DNA of 64,000 nucleotides from Actinomycetaceae bacterium (lineage in GTDB: Bacteria; Actinomycetota; Actinomycetes; Actinomycetales; Actinomycetaceae): NCBI GenBank assembly GCA_030532245.1, contig JAUNLN010000001.1, forward strand, positions 1 through 64,000, read 5' to 3'. Shown in pieces: positions 28,201-36,136 of this stretch. The notes beneath the pieces are model-generated. The model saw nothing but the letters and a program-made list of their open reading frames with translations. It did no database searches and was not told where the DNA came from. Position 1 is the first letter of the stretch. Each line of letters begins with the position of its first letter. The translations under genes were made by a program, and so were the position numbers.

Positions 28201-29818
28201 CCATCGACGTGCCCGACATCGTCGCATAACCATCACCGTTCACCGTCGAGTAAACCTCGCCGCCAATACCCGCAATCTCAGGCTTGAAACCTAGCTCCGG
28301 GCCAGCACCCCACGACGTAAACGAAGAAGGAAGCCCCGCATTCGGGTTATCCTCGATCAAGTGCTCATCCGTGAGCGTAACCGTAGTCGTACCAGCCGCA
28401 ATCATCTCCTGCAGCTTCACACCATCGCTGTGCCCGATCGCAACACCCGGGAACGTGAACTCATCGATTCCACCCATACCCGGAATGTCATCGCCACCCG
28501 CCTCGTGGTTGTACAGGATCACGCCCTCTGCACCAGAAATCTGCGCGTTACGGAACTTATCTTTGAACGACAGCGGCTCCTCGCCCGGCGCGGCGCCACG
28601 CTGGATCAGCACAAACTTTCCAGAAAAATCCTTACCAAACGTGTCCGTAAACGTACCGTAACCGGCGTCCACAATCTCATGGGGCTGACCATCAGCCTCA
28701 CCCGTTTGAATGTCGTAACCAAACTTGTGCTCACCCTCGTCCTGCTTTGCAGTGGCTAGCGTGCGCACCAACTTCGAGTTCTCAACCGACGCAACCGACC
28801 AGGCACCCGTGCCCGTCGACGGCGAACCAACAGTGCCATCATCCAAATAGCCAAGCGCGTCGTCAGCCTCACCAGTTGCAGAACCATTCTGCCCCTCGTT
28901 ACCAGCCGCAACAATCACTTCAACACCCGCAGCCCGCGCATTCGCCAGCACGCGCTGCTCGCCAACAGAATGCCCCTCGTTACCATTCGGGTAACCGAGC
29001 GACAAGTTAATGACATCCGCGCCGCGCTTCACCGACTCCTCAACCGCCGCCATAATGTCGTCGGCAGCAGCACCGGGCTTACTCGGATCATTCGAGAAAA
29101 CCTTCATCGCGAGCAGCTGCGCATTCGGCGCAACACCATTCACGCGGCCATTCTCAACAACGTGCGCATCGTCGCCACCATTCGCCGCGACAATACCCGC
29201 CACGTGCATACCGTGCTGCGAGCCCGCAAGGTCTTTCACCTCGCTGTTCTCATCAGCAAAGTTGTAGCCATACGGCACCTTCGCCGTAAAACCCGCCTCG
29301 GGTGCAAGCCGCGGCTCCACATCCTCATCAAGGCGCATATCCTGATGCGAAATATCAATACCCGTATCCACAATCGCGACCACCAGACCGCGACCATCCA
29401 CGCCGTACGACTCAGCCGCCGCATCCACCTGCGTCAGCTCCGTCGCGCTCTCCATCGAGGGGTAGTAAACGCGCATACGATCAACCGCGAGCACACCCTG
29501 CTCCGCCGCGAGATCACCAAGCGCATCTTCTGGCACATACGCGGAGAACCCATTCACCAAATACGAGAACTCGCGCCTTGCCTCAAACCCATACTTCTTA
29601 CCCAGCTTTGCCACAGCATCAGACACCAGGCGGGCATCACTCGCCGCCCCGCCCTTCGGCTGGCGTTCAAGCGTGACGATTACCGGCACCTTCTTCTCCA
29701 CCTGATCCACAGACGTCGAAGGAGGAAGCGGCGGAGCCTCCGGCGCCGCCATTGCCGGCGCGCTAATCCCGACACCCAACGCGAAAACCGCGAGGGCCGA
29801 AACCAATTGCTTCTTCAT
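25292..29818 (-). CDS. C5a-peptidase-like subtilisin family (S8) surface protease, amber-terminated
   Basis: A 1508-aa exported protease. A signal peptide (residues 1-24, AMAA) and a propeptide-like I9 domain (KVPVIVTL...FSAYVP, about 44-112) precede the S8 catalytic domain with Asp151 (VDTGID), His202 (QHGMHVAG) and Ser538 (SGTSMAAPHVAG). A PA insertion lies at about 380-490. After it come an Fn3-like domain and several Ig-like/Cna-type modules to residue 1508. This order matches lactocepin/C5a-peptidase proteins, which cleave host chemokines or complement. It ends with VVEPVV and TAG, without a wall anchor. The lost anchor continues in frame downstream, so the present product would be secreted unless the stop is read through. 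An AGAGGTAGG ribosome binding site precedes the ATG. Confidence 0.92.
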   Translation of the reverse strand: MKKQLVSALAVFALGVGISAPAMAAPEAPPLPPSTSVDQVEKKVPVIVTLERQPKGGAASDARLVSDAVAKLGKKYGFEARREFSYLVNGFSAYVPEDALGDLAAEQGVLAVDRMRVYYPSMESATELTQVDAAAESYGVDGRGLVVAIVDTGIDISHQDMRLDEDVEPRLAPEAGFTAKVPYGYNFADENSEVKDLAGSQHGMHVAGIVAANGGDDAHVVENGRVNGVAPNAQLLAMKVFSNDPSKPGAAADDIMAAVEESVKRGADVINLSLGYPNGNEGHSVGEQRVLANARAAGVEVIVAAGNEGQNGSATGEADDALGYLDDGTVGSPSTGTGAWSVASVENSKLVRTLATAKQDEGEHKFGYDIQTGEADGQPHEIVDAGYGTFTDTFGKDFSGKFVLIQRGAAPGEEPLSFKDKFRNAQISGAEGVILYNHEAGGDDIPGMGGIDEFTFPGVAIGHSDGVKLQEMIAAGTTTVTLTDEHLIEDNPNAGLPSSFTSWGAGPELGFKPEIAGIGGEVYSTVNGDGYATMSGTSMAAPHVAGVSALMIEKGQQSFPQLSRSQIIERGRVALSNTAQILTRDEVPFAPRQVGAGLVQVKDALETEVLATVDGEPVVALKEVAGSESFTVTLKNESDEQRSFTAGGTCVVNENNSVDEAATTFCSKTDSIAASATDVTIPAGGSVDVTYTLSVAGEPHWTQGWVTFESKDEGEPDLSVPYLGFAGDWNAERIVDYPAYKGFPDPVLSAVGSPTRTSLYTEINGGEYTFGDGEQFISPNGDGLADAVYAKLAMLRNAKRLEVSVLDEAGNVLRDVTSVDDVVRATLQAQSSSQTNTFQVNLSSYAFDGSVYDPQKAAFEVLPDGKYIYRVSASVGSDWEPQTLDMPFGIDTVAPTIEVLSNEQDDDGNYVVRVKATDERSGVNAVQGRFTWPGYVAKDEQPEGDVHTIVIPKAIAEVVGYFELYASDFATNVVRKTVMLGEKLIVESDPTLKDLTHIGIDTESEQTEDFLVGDDGTLVLTGRADASIVQVRVGEEVVDVPDSGRFEIHAEIEQGENTVTLEGLDAAGNVVASKSYSFIYDYEPPVVAITSPVDADEIASQVAEGVLHVEGTVSDNIDEIATVTVGGQAVTVTDGKFSADVSVDSETSMVEVHAYDQAGNLGVGVIVLKEPSVEGGLTLEANLSFSEGPNVVSGENEALQLNEDGSFTFLYSGRFNYVPGLFKVNGDAVEVAQDGSFSVPLPLKEGISDFNVTIVDVDGAQLANTQMKVFLDLHAPQLELLKPSIDPDGALYLRAPGDVEFAGSVSDNAFGYELLINGDSVERFLTLDDPGAQVSRRDFSKTVKAADGDKIFVLLRDHVENGFLWLIPVVVDDVAPVVSVDALRAGEKLVAGEAREVSVRVEDLNLASASVYLDGELVDSARTVLRPAAGAEAELIQGIDQLSARGAEGESDESSDSVEPATREVSVLSFSLPGGFELGEHELLVTGVDKAGNQASVLVPFSVVEPVV

Positions 29819-30037
29819 AGACCTACCTCTAGATTCGAGCTTTCAATCTCCTAATAGGTGCCATGAAATAGCCTCAAAATGCGCGTGACGCCAAATATTG
29901 ATTGAACAGTAACAAAATCTTAATTTTATGGTAAAGTCAATGATTCTATTTTTCACAAAATGTGTATTTAATACGCGATCAGACTGTTAAAGAATGTGTA
30001 TATACATTAGTTTTCTGGCTCTATTCCGGGCATAAGA
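29819..30037. promoter_or_regulatory. AT-rich subtilase promoter region
   Basis: The stretch 29870-30010 is clearly AT-richer than its surroundings and lies directly upstream of the subtilase start on the minus strand. It contains a perfect TGTATATACA palindrome near 29996-30005. No specific regulator can be named. Confidence 0.4.
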
Positions 30038-30083
30038 AAGCGCGGAGGCATTCCGGATTCTTTATCCGAAAACCTCCGCGCTT
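30038..30083 (-). terminator. nrdE terminator
   Basis: An 11-bp stem (AAGCGCGGAGG / CCTCCGCGCTT) with a nested CCGGAT/ATCCG pairing, followed on the minus strand by TTTCTTATG. It ends the nrdHIE transcript after the 13-bp repeat block. Confidence 0.85.
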
Positions 30084-30091
30084 CGAACTGC

Positions 30092-30169
30092 GCCTAGTTA
30101 CGGCCGCTAGTTACAGTCGCTAGCTACAAGGGCTAGTTGCAGCAGCTGGTTGCAGCGGCTGGTTAGAGC
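30092..30169. repeat. Six-copy 13-bp tandem repeat at the 3' end of nrdE
   Basis: Copies start at 13-bp steps (CTAG/CTGG cores at 30094, 30107, 30120, 30133, 30146 and 30159). The plus-strand unit is close to CTAGTTACAGTCG. The first copies in nrdE's direction overlap its stop codon; the rest lie in the 3' untranslated region before the terminator. Confidence 0.75.
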
Positions 30170-32319
30170 ATGCAAGACACGCAGCCCTCAATCTCCGTAC
30201 CCTGCAGCGCCATCTGACGAATACGCATGTAGTAAAGGGTCTTAATACCCTTGCGCCACGCGTAAATGTACGACTTATTCAAGTCACGCGTCGACACCGT
30301 ATCCGGGTAGAACAGCGTTAGCGACAGGCCCTGATCAACGTGCTTCGTAGCTTCGGCATAAGTGTCAATAATCTTCTCCGGGCCAATCTCGTACGCATCC
30401 TGGTAGTAATCCAAGTTGTCGTTCGTCATGTAAGGCGCCGGGTAGTACACGCGGCCGATCTTGCCTTCCTTACGGATCTCAATCTTCGACGCAATCGGGT
30501 GAATCGACGACGTCGAGTTGTTGATGTAGCTGATCGAACCCGTCGGCGGAATCGCCTGCAAATTCTGGTGGTACATACCGAACTCGCGCACGTTCGCCGC
30601 AAGCTCGCGCCAATCGTCAGGTGTCGGCAAGTACACGTCGGACTTCTCAAACAGTGCGCGAACCTTCTCCGTCTTCGGCACCCACTCGCCCTCAATGTAC
30701 TTCTTGAAGTACTCACCCGAGTAGTACTGCGAATCCTCAAAGCCCACAAACGACTCACCGCGCTCACGCGCAATCTTGTTCGACGCCTTAATCGCCTGGT
30801 AGACAACCGCGTAGAAGTACATGTTCGTGAAGTCCAGGCCCTCTTCAGAGCCGTAGAAAATCTCCTCACGAGCCAAGTAACCATGCAGGTTCATCTGGCC
30901 AAGACCAATCGCGTGCGACATGTCGTTACCACGCGCAATCGACGGAGCTGCCGCGATGTTCGTCAAATCCGAAACAGCGGTGAGGCCACGGATCGCCGTC
31001 TCCACGGTCAGCTCGAAGTTCGGCGAATCCATCGCCTTCGCAATATTTAGCGAACCGAGATTACACGCAATGTCTTTACCCACGTGCTTGAACGTTAGAT
31101 CCTCGTTGTACTCCGACGGCTCCGACACCTGCAGAATCTCCGAGCACAAGTTCGACATCGTAATGCGACCCTTAATCGGGTTCGCACGGTTCACCGTATC
31201 CTCAAACATGATGTACGGGTAGCCCGACTCAAACTGGATCTCCGCAATCGTCTGGAAGAAACGACGCGCGTTGATCTTCTTCTTACGGATCTTCGGATTC
31301 TCCACCATCTCGTGGTACTTCTCCGTCACCGAAATCTCCGTAAACGGCACGCCGTAAACACGCTCAACGTCGTACGGGCTAAACAAGTACATGTCCTGAT
31401 TGCGCTTAGCCAGCTCAAACGTAATATCCGGGATCACAACGCCAAGCGACAGCGACTTAATACGGATCTTCTCATCCGCATTCTCACGCTTCGTGTCGAG
31501 GAACTGCATGATGTCCGGGTGATGCGCGTGCAAGTAAACCGCGCCAGCACCCTGGCGAGCACCCAGCTGATTCGCGTAAGAGAACGAATCCTCCAGAAGC
31601 TTCATTACAGGAATCACGCCCGAAGACTGGTTCTCAATCTTCTTAATCGGCGCACCCGCCTCACGCAGGTTCGTGAGCGAGAGTGCCACACCGCCGCCGC
31701 GCTTCGAAAGCTGCAGCGCCGAGTTAATGCCGCGAGCAATCGACTCCATATTGTCTTCAATACGAAGCAAGAAACACGACACGAGCTCGCCGCGAGCCTT
31801 CTTACCCGCATTCAGGAACGTCGGAGTTGCCGGCTGGAAACGACCCGAAAGAATCTCATCAACCATGTTGATCGCGAGATCCTTATTGCCCTTACCCAAG
31901 TAGAGGGCGACCATCACGACGCGGTCTTCGAAACGCTCCAAATAGCGCTTACCGTCGAACGTCTTCAACGTGTACGACGTGTAGTACTTGTAAGCACCCA
32001 GGAACGTTTCAAAACGGAACTTTTTCGCATAAGCACGCTCATAAAGCGACTTAATGAACTCGAAATCGTACTGGTCCAGAACTTCCTTCTCGTAATACCC
32101 CTCATCAACGAGGTAATCGAGCTTCTCCTTCAACGTGTGGAAGAAAACCGTGTTCTGGTTCACGTGCTGCAAGAAGTACTGGCGAGCCGCCTTCTTATCA
32201 GCCTCAAACTGGATCTTGCCGTCCTTGTCATACAGGTTCAGCTGCGCATTCAGGGCGTGGTAATCAAGATCTGGGGAGAGCGCATTCTCCAGCCCCGTAT
32301 CAGTCAGATTCTCTGCCAA
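30163..32319 (-). CDS. nrdE: Class Ib ribonucleotide reductase alpha subunit NrdE
   Basis: Catalytic subunit (718 aa) that reduces ribonucleoside diphosphates using the radical from NrdF and electrons from NrdH. Seen: N-terminal [14 protein letters not shown], active-site region [16 protein letters not shown] (Cys), [18 protein letters not shown], the conserved [17 protein letters not shown], and the C-terminal redox tail EGCVSCML. Length matches the family. The start appears to be TTG at 32317-32319, inside the end of nrdI (16-nt overlap), with GAGAG 5 nt upstream; no ATG is available before the conserved domain. This suggests translational coupling to nrdI. It is controlled with nrdH and nrdI by NrdR boxes upstream. 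Confidence 0.97.
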   Translation of the reverse strand: MAENLTDTGLENALSPDLDYHALNAQLNLYDKDGKIQFEADKKAARQYFLQHVNQNTVFFHTLKEKLDYLVDEGYYEKEVLDQYDFEFIKSLYERAYAKKFRFETFLGAYKYYTSYTLKTFDGKRYLERFEDRVVMVALYLGKGNKDLAINMVDEILSGRFQPATPTFLNAGKKARGELVSCFLLRIEDNMESIARGINSALQLSKRGGGVALSLTNLREAGAPIKKIENQSSGVIPVMKLLEDSFSYANQLGARQGAGAVYLHAHHPDIMQFLDTKRENADEKIRIKSLSLGVVIPDITFELAKRNQDMYLFSPYDVERVYGVPFTEISVTEKYHEMVENPKIRKKKINARRFFQTIAEIQFESGYPYIMFEDTVNRANPIKGRITMSNLCSEILQVSEPSEYNEDLTFKHVGKDIACNLGSLNIAKAMDSPNFELTVETAIRGLTAVSDLTNIAAAPSIARGNDMSHAIGLGQMNLHGYLAREEIFYGSEEGLDFTNMYFYAVVYQAIKASNKIARERGESFVGFEDSQYYSGEYFKKYIEGEWVPKTEKVRALFEKSDVYLPTPDDWRELAANVREFGMYHQNLQAIPPTGSISYINNSTSSIHPIASKIEIRKEGKIGRVYYPAPYMTNDNLDYYQDAYEIGPEKIIDTYAEATKHVDQGLSLTLFYPDTVSTRDLNKSYIYAWRKGIKTLYYMRIRQMALQGTEIEGCVSCML

Positions 32320-32732
32320 AATTCTCTCAATCCTTCTTGCACTTTAGAAACATCCGCGGCCGTACCGAGGAGCTCAAAACGATACATGTGCGGCACATTC
32401 AACTTGCGCGAAACAATATCGCCTGCCAAGCCGTACGCCACACCGAAATTCGTGTTCCCCGACGAAATCACGCCGCGACACAAATCCCGATTCTCTTTCA
32501 CGTTCAAAAACTTAATAACCTGCTTCGGCACCGCGCCTTTAATGTTGCCGCCCCCATACGTTGGAACAATCAACACGTAAGGCTTGTCGACGAGCAAAAA
32601 CTCATCCCTTGGAAGCAGGTGGATGCGACTGTTTTTAAAACCCAGTTTCTCTACGAAACGCTTAGTATTACCCGTCGCCGAAGAGAAATACACGATAAAA
32701 ATATCGTCGTCCACATTCTTATTTTCAGCCAT
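32304..32732 (-). CDS. nrdI: NrdI, flavodoxin-like activase of class Ib RNR
   Basis: NrdI is a flavodoxin-like FMN protein that supplies the oxidant needed to assemble the dimanganese-tyrosyl cofactor in NrdF. Seen: [15 protein letters not shown] (flavin phosphate loop), IVPTYGGGN, and [17 protein letters not shown], all diagnostic. ATG at 32732 is chosen because AAGAAGG precedes it by 7 nt and it gives the normal length (142 aa); the frame is open further upstream to 32783 but with no family similarity. It sits between nrdH and nrdE and overlaps the latter. Confidence 0.96.
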   Translation of the reverse strand: MAENKNVDDDIFIVYFSSATGNTKRFVEKLGFKNSRIHLLPRDEFLLVDKPYVLIVPTYGGGNIKGAVPKQVIKFLNVKENRDLCRGVISSGNTNFGVAYGLAGDIVSRKLNVPHMYRFELLGTAADVSKVQEGLREFWQRI

Positions 32733-32896
32733 GGGATACCTTCTTAAAACAGTTCGCGACCAAGCACCGTACGCGGCTCGCACACCACACGCGGCACTTC
32801 AACCGTAACCGGTTCGGGTGCCGCCGGCAGGTTTTGTAGTGCACGCGGTGTTTACATAGTTCACCCGGCCACCCAGGGGCGGCCGGGATGGAACTG

Positions 32897-33145
32897 TTAA
32901 CCGTTGACTACGAGAGCAGCTTCCTTAGCAAGCTTCTTAATCAAATCCGGACGGTAACCGGCCCACTGCTGATCGCCCGCGATCACCACAGGAGCCTGCG
33001 CAAAACCAAGAGACTTCACAAACTCAAGCGCGTTTGGATCCAAGGTCAAATCAACCTCTTCATAATCCAAATCCTGCTTGTTCAGCGCGCGCTTCGTAGC
33101 GTCACACTGAACGCACATCGGCTTGCTGTAAACAGTGATGCTCAT
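32897..33145 (-). CDS. nrdH: NrdH redoxin, glutaredoxin-like
   Basis: An 82-aa thioredoxin-fold protein that reduces the disulfide formed on NrdE at each turnover. The active site is C11-V-Q-C14, and the downstream cis-Pro loop QAPVVI and the GYRPDLIKKL helix are typical. TAGGAGAG precedes the ATG. It is the first gene of nrdHIE, with promoter and NrdR boxes immediately upstream. Confidence 0.97.
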   Translation of the reverse strand: MSITVYSKPMCVQCDATKRALNKQDLDYEEVDLTLDPNALEFVKSLGFAQAPVVIAGDQQWAGYRPDLIKKLAKEAALVVNG

Positions 33146-33211
33146 GGCACTCTCCTAAAACTTCAAACGACAAACGCAGACGAATCCACGTCTTGTAACT
33201 ACACCCTTGTG

Positions 33212-33240
33212 ATTGTACTAGATGTTCTGTTCTGATGTAA
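33212..33240 (-). promoter_or_regulatory. nrdH promoter
   Basis: On the minus strand, TTACAT (33235-33240), a 17-bp spacer and TACAAT (33212-33217) form a good -35/-10 pair about 65 bp before the nrdH start. The NrdR boxes lie directly upstream. Confidence 0.6.
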
Positions 33241-33247
33241 CTCTTAG

Positions 33248-33295
33248 ACACTATACCTAGTGGTTGAGCTACATCACGACCACAATATGGCGTGT
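33248..33295. promoter_or_regulatory. Paired NrdR boxes
   Basis: Two 16-bp elements, ACACTATACCTAGTGG (33248-33263) and CCACAATATGGCGTGT (33280-33295), both resembling the NrdR consensus (ACAC-AT-rich-TAGTGT type). They are 32 bp apart, about three helical turns, which is the usual spacing of NrdR pairs. They point to ATP/dATP-sensing NrdR repression of nrdHIE. Confidence 0.8.
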
Positions 33296-33681
33296 TTCTC
33301 AACTGGTTCTGGGAATAAAATGTGGACACACAAGGGAGGGTCTGTGGACGCAAAAATGGGGTCGGCGGCTCGCGAAGTCCTCCTCTCCACCGTGTTTGCG
33401 CCGCCCCTAAACACGCGCAAAACCATGCTCTCAAGGGGTAGGGACAAACATTCTCCACACCCCTTCGCTTCGCTGTTGTGCGTCGGCCGCGTGCTGTGGA
33501 AAATGTGGACAGCGCTCATGCACAGCCTGTGGAAACTGTGGATTGAACACATGCCAAACTCGAAAGAGAAAAAGGTCACGCCGGCGTGTCGCGGCGACGC
33601 TGCGCGGCGCGGGCGGCGGACTCAACTTCCCGACGTGTGGCGCTAACGCCTCGCTCCGTCGTGCGTTGGGGTTTTACGAAG
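33296..33681. other. Gene-free region with clustered TGTGGA motifs
   Basis: About 390 bp between the nrd control region and the serine dehydratase terminator, with no credible gene. TGTGGA occurs on the plus strand near 33321, 33343, 33495, 33504, 33528 and 33537, and TTCTCCACA at 33451-33459. Some (TGTGGAAAA, TTCTCCACA) are one mismatch from a DnaA box. Short open frames here are overlapping and lack ribosome binding sites. Confidence 0.5.
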
Positions 33682-33714
33682 AGGCGCCCGATCCTCAAAG
33701 AGAGTCGGGCGCCT
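33682..33714 (-). terminator. Terminator of the serine dehydratase gene
   Basis: A 10-bp perfect stem (AGGCGCCCGA / TCGGGCGCCT) about 40 bp after the sdaA stop codon. Confidence 0.75.
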
Positions 33715-33751
33715 AGTGAACGGAGTGTGCTAATGACGAGCGCAGCGCAAG

Positions 33752-35275
33752 CTAACACTCGACGACGTTTACGGCGAGGCCGCCAGCCGAGGTCTCCTTG
33801 TACTTTGACTTCATGTCCAAACCCGTCTGACGCATCGTCTCAATCGCCGCATCCAACGGCACCGTGTGGCGACCATCGCCCCACATCGCCATACGAGCCG
33901 CGTTAATCGCCTTCACCGCCGCAATCGCATTGCGCTCAATACAAGGAATCTGCACCAAACCCGCAACCGGGTCACACGTGAGACCAAGCGAATGCTCCAT
34001 CGCGATCTCAGCCGCGTTCTCCACCTGACTCGCCGAGCCGCCAAACGCCTCAGCCAAACCGCCAGCAGCCATCGCGGACGCCGAACCAACCTCGCCCTGA
34101 CAACCCACCTCAGCACCAGCAATCGACGCATTCGTCTTAATCAACGAACCAATCGCCGTCGCCGCCAACAAAAACTTACGCGTCACACCCACAGGGTCGG
34201 CCTCCCCCTCCGGCGTGAAATGCAACAAGTAACCCAGCACCGCCGGAATCACGCCAGCCGCACCATTCGTCGGAGCAGTCACCACACGATGACCAGCCGC
34301 GTTCTCCTCATTCACCGCGAGCGCATACAGGTTCACCCAATCCATTGCGCGCAGCGGATCGTCCTGGCTACACGCCCACGCATCCCCCTGCGCCGGCGAA
34401 TTCGACCTGCCGCCAAGGCTCCTAAACAGGCTCGGAGCGCGGCGAGCCACCCTCAAACTGCCCGGCAACACGCCCTCTGTGCGGCACCCCGCGTCCACGC
34501 ACTCCGCCATCGTCGCGCCAATCAAATCCAAGTACGCGTCCACCTCCTCGCGCGAGCGGGCGGCCTCCTCATTCGCGCGAACAACCTGCGAAATCGACAA
34601 ACCTTCACGCGCGCAAATCTGCAAAAGCGCCGCCGCCGACGCGAACGGGAACGGAGCAGGCGTCGAATGAACCTCCGCCGCCGAAGACGTAGCAAGCGCC
34701 CTCACGTTCGGGCTCTGCGGATCCGGAGACATTTCCTCCATCACGAAACCGCCACCCACCGAATAGTACGTGCGCGACAACTCGCGACCAGCCGCGCGGG
34801 CGGTGAACGTCAGCGCATTCACGTGGTAGGGCAACACCGTAAATGGGGTCATCACCACCGGCTCCATCACCGGCTCACACCAGCCGCCAAGCAGGCGCAC
34901 GCGACCCGAATCCTCGACCCGCTGCGAGATTGACGACACCACATCAGCCGGAACCGTGTCGGGAGCAAACCCCTCCAGGCCGAGAAGCACCGCCCTATCC
35001 GTCGAATGGCCCCTGCCCGTCGCACCCAGCGACCCGAACAACTCCACCCGCACGCTCGCCGGCTCGAAACCCTGCTCAAACAAGTCCTGCGCAAACGCGT
35101 ACGCAGCCCTCATCGGCCCCACCGTATGCGACGACGACGGCCCAATCCCCACCCGAAACATGTCGAACACCGACAGGGGGCGCGCCGACTCCTTCACATC
35201 AATCAAGCCAGAAATCATTCCGGCCGGACTCGGCCCATCAACATGAACAGGCGGGATCAGAGGCTCGAATACCAT
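33752..35275 (-). CDS. sdaA: L-serine ammonia-lyase, iron-sulfur dependent, single chain
   Basis: Cytosolic enzyme (507 aa) that deaminates L-serine to pyruvate and ammonia using a [4Fe-4S] cluster. The N-terminal beta-domain shows [20 protein letters not shown] and [13 protein letters not shown]. The C-terminal alpha-domain carries [15 protein letters not shown] and the cluster cysteines in GCQGEVGSA and [18 protein letters not shown]. This is the single-polypeptide type. AAAGGAG precedes the ATG at 5 nt. It is divergent from the nucleosidase gene 55 bp away. Pyruvate supply is the likely role, alongside breakdown of host protein by the surface proteases. Confidence 0.96.
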   Translation of the reverse strand: MVFEPLIPPVHVDGPSPAGMISGLIDVKESARPLSVFDMFRVGIGPSSSHTVGPMRAAYAFAQDLFEQGFEPASVRVELFGSLGATGRGHSTDRAVLLGLEGFAPDTVPADVVSSISQRVEDSGRVRLLGGWCEPVMEPVVMTPFTVLPYHVNALTFTARAAGRELSRTYYSVGGGFVMEEMSPDPQSPNVRALATSSAAEVHSTPAPFPFASAAALLQICAREGLSISQVVRANEEAARSREEVDAYLDLIGATMAECVDAGCRTEGVLPGSLRVARRAPSLFRSLGGRSNSPAQGDAWACSQDDPLRAMDWVNLYALAVNEENAAGHRVVTAPTNGAAGVIPAVLGYLLHFTPEGEADPVGVTRKFLLAATAIGSLIKTNASIAGAEVGCQGEVGSASAMAAGGLAEAFGGSASQVENAAEIAMEHSLGLTCDPVAGLVQIPCIERNAIAAVKAINAARMAMWGDGRHTVPLDAAIETMRQTGLDMKSKYKETSAGGLAVNVVEC

Positions 35276-35330
35276 CAGACTCCTTTAAACTAAAACCAGA
35301 GCTCCAGCCACAACCAGCGAAAGCAGCGAC

Positions 35331-36104
35331 ATGCAAATCCTGACAGATCTACAAGCAGACACTACCGCACCCACCATCGTTATCGCCGCCGCAATGGACA
35401 TGGAAACCGCACCCCTCCTTCACCACCTCGCCGGCGCGCGAACCGCGACCCTCGCCAACCAAACCTGGCACCTAGGCACCTGGAATACAGGCGAAGGCGC
35501 CGGTGAGGGCGAGGGCCTGGACGGGCTTCAAGTTTGCGTAATCACCACCGGCATTGGCCTTGCAAACGCGGCCTCCGCGGCCGCCCGCGCGCACCTCGTT
35601 TTTGAAAACATTCGCGCATACATTTGCGCCGGCACCACCGGCGGCCTCGGAGCCGAAACGAACGTGCGCGACGTGCTCGTAGGTACGTCCTTCATCTACT
35701 CGCGCGCCGACGCCACGGCCTTTGGCTACAAGCCCGGCCAAATCCCGGGGCTCCCCGAAGAGTTCACCGCCGACGAAACCCTCGCTGAGAAAGCGCGCGC
35801 TGCACTCGGTACTCGCACTGACGATGGAGGAGTCGTCTGGTTCGGGCAAGTGTCTTCGTCCGACGCTTTCGTGACCGCGCAAAACGTTGAACGCACGCGC
35901 GAAACCTTCCCCCGCGCGCTCGGCGCCGACATGGAAACCACGGCCGCCGCGCAGGTTTGCGCCGCTTCTGGAGTGCCGTTTATTTCCGTGCGCGCAATCT
36001 CCGACCTGTGCGGCCCGGCCGCGAATCAGGACTTCCACGTTGACGGCAGCGTAGCCGCCGAAATCAGCGCCAACGCCGTAAACCGAGTGCTCGCGAGCCT
36101 CTAA
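35331..36104 (+). CDS. mtnN: 5'-methylthioadenosine/S-adenosylhomocysteine nucleosidase
   Basis: A 257-aa PNP/UDP-type nucleosidase that removes adenine from MTA and SAH. Seen: IVIAAAMDMETAPL (with the conserved Met-Glu), TGIGLANAASAAA, AGTTGGL, DVLVGTSFIYSRAD, and the catalytic/ribose-binding end GADMETTAAAQVC...SVRAISDLCG with the general-acid Asp. An insertion of Gly/Glu residues (GEGAGEGEG) sits near residue 55. The region before about residue 15 is not conserved, so a later start is possible. A futalosine hydrolase is the main alternative within this superfamily. Confidence 0.85.
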   Translation: MQILTDLQADTTAPTIVIAAAMDMETAPLLHHLAGARTATLANQTWHLGTWNTGEGAGEGEGLDGLQVCVITTGIGLANAASAAARAHLVFENIRAYICAGTTGGLGAETNVRDVLVGTSFIYSRADATAFGYKPGQIPGLPEEFTADETLAEKARAALGTRTDDGGVVWFGQVSSSDAFVTAQNVERTRETFPRALGADMETTAAAQVCAASGVPFISVRAISDLCGPAANQDFHVDGSVAAEISANAVNRVLASL

Positions 36105-36111
36105 ACGGTGA

Positions 36112-36136
36112 AAGGCGGCCCCACACGGGCCGCCTT
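36112..36136. terminator. Bidirectional terminator between converging genes
   Basis: A 10-bp perfect stem AAGGCGGCCC / GGGCCGCCTT with a 5-nt loop, directly at the ends of the nucleosidase and ADP-ribosylglycohydrolase-like genes. Confidence 0.85.

Noticed and set aside
30092..30169. A CRISPR array
   Set aside because: The units are contiguous 13-mers without spacers, and no cas gene is present; this is a tandem repeat.
33274..33625. Short overlapping frames between nrdH and sdaA
   Set aside because: Several mutually overlapping frames on both strands, none with a ribosome binding site or recognisable composition; the region reads as regulatory.
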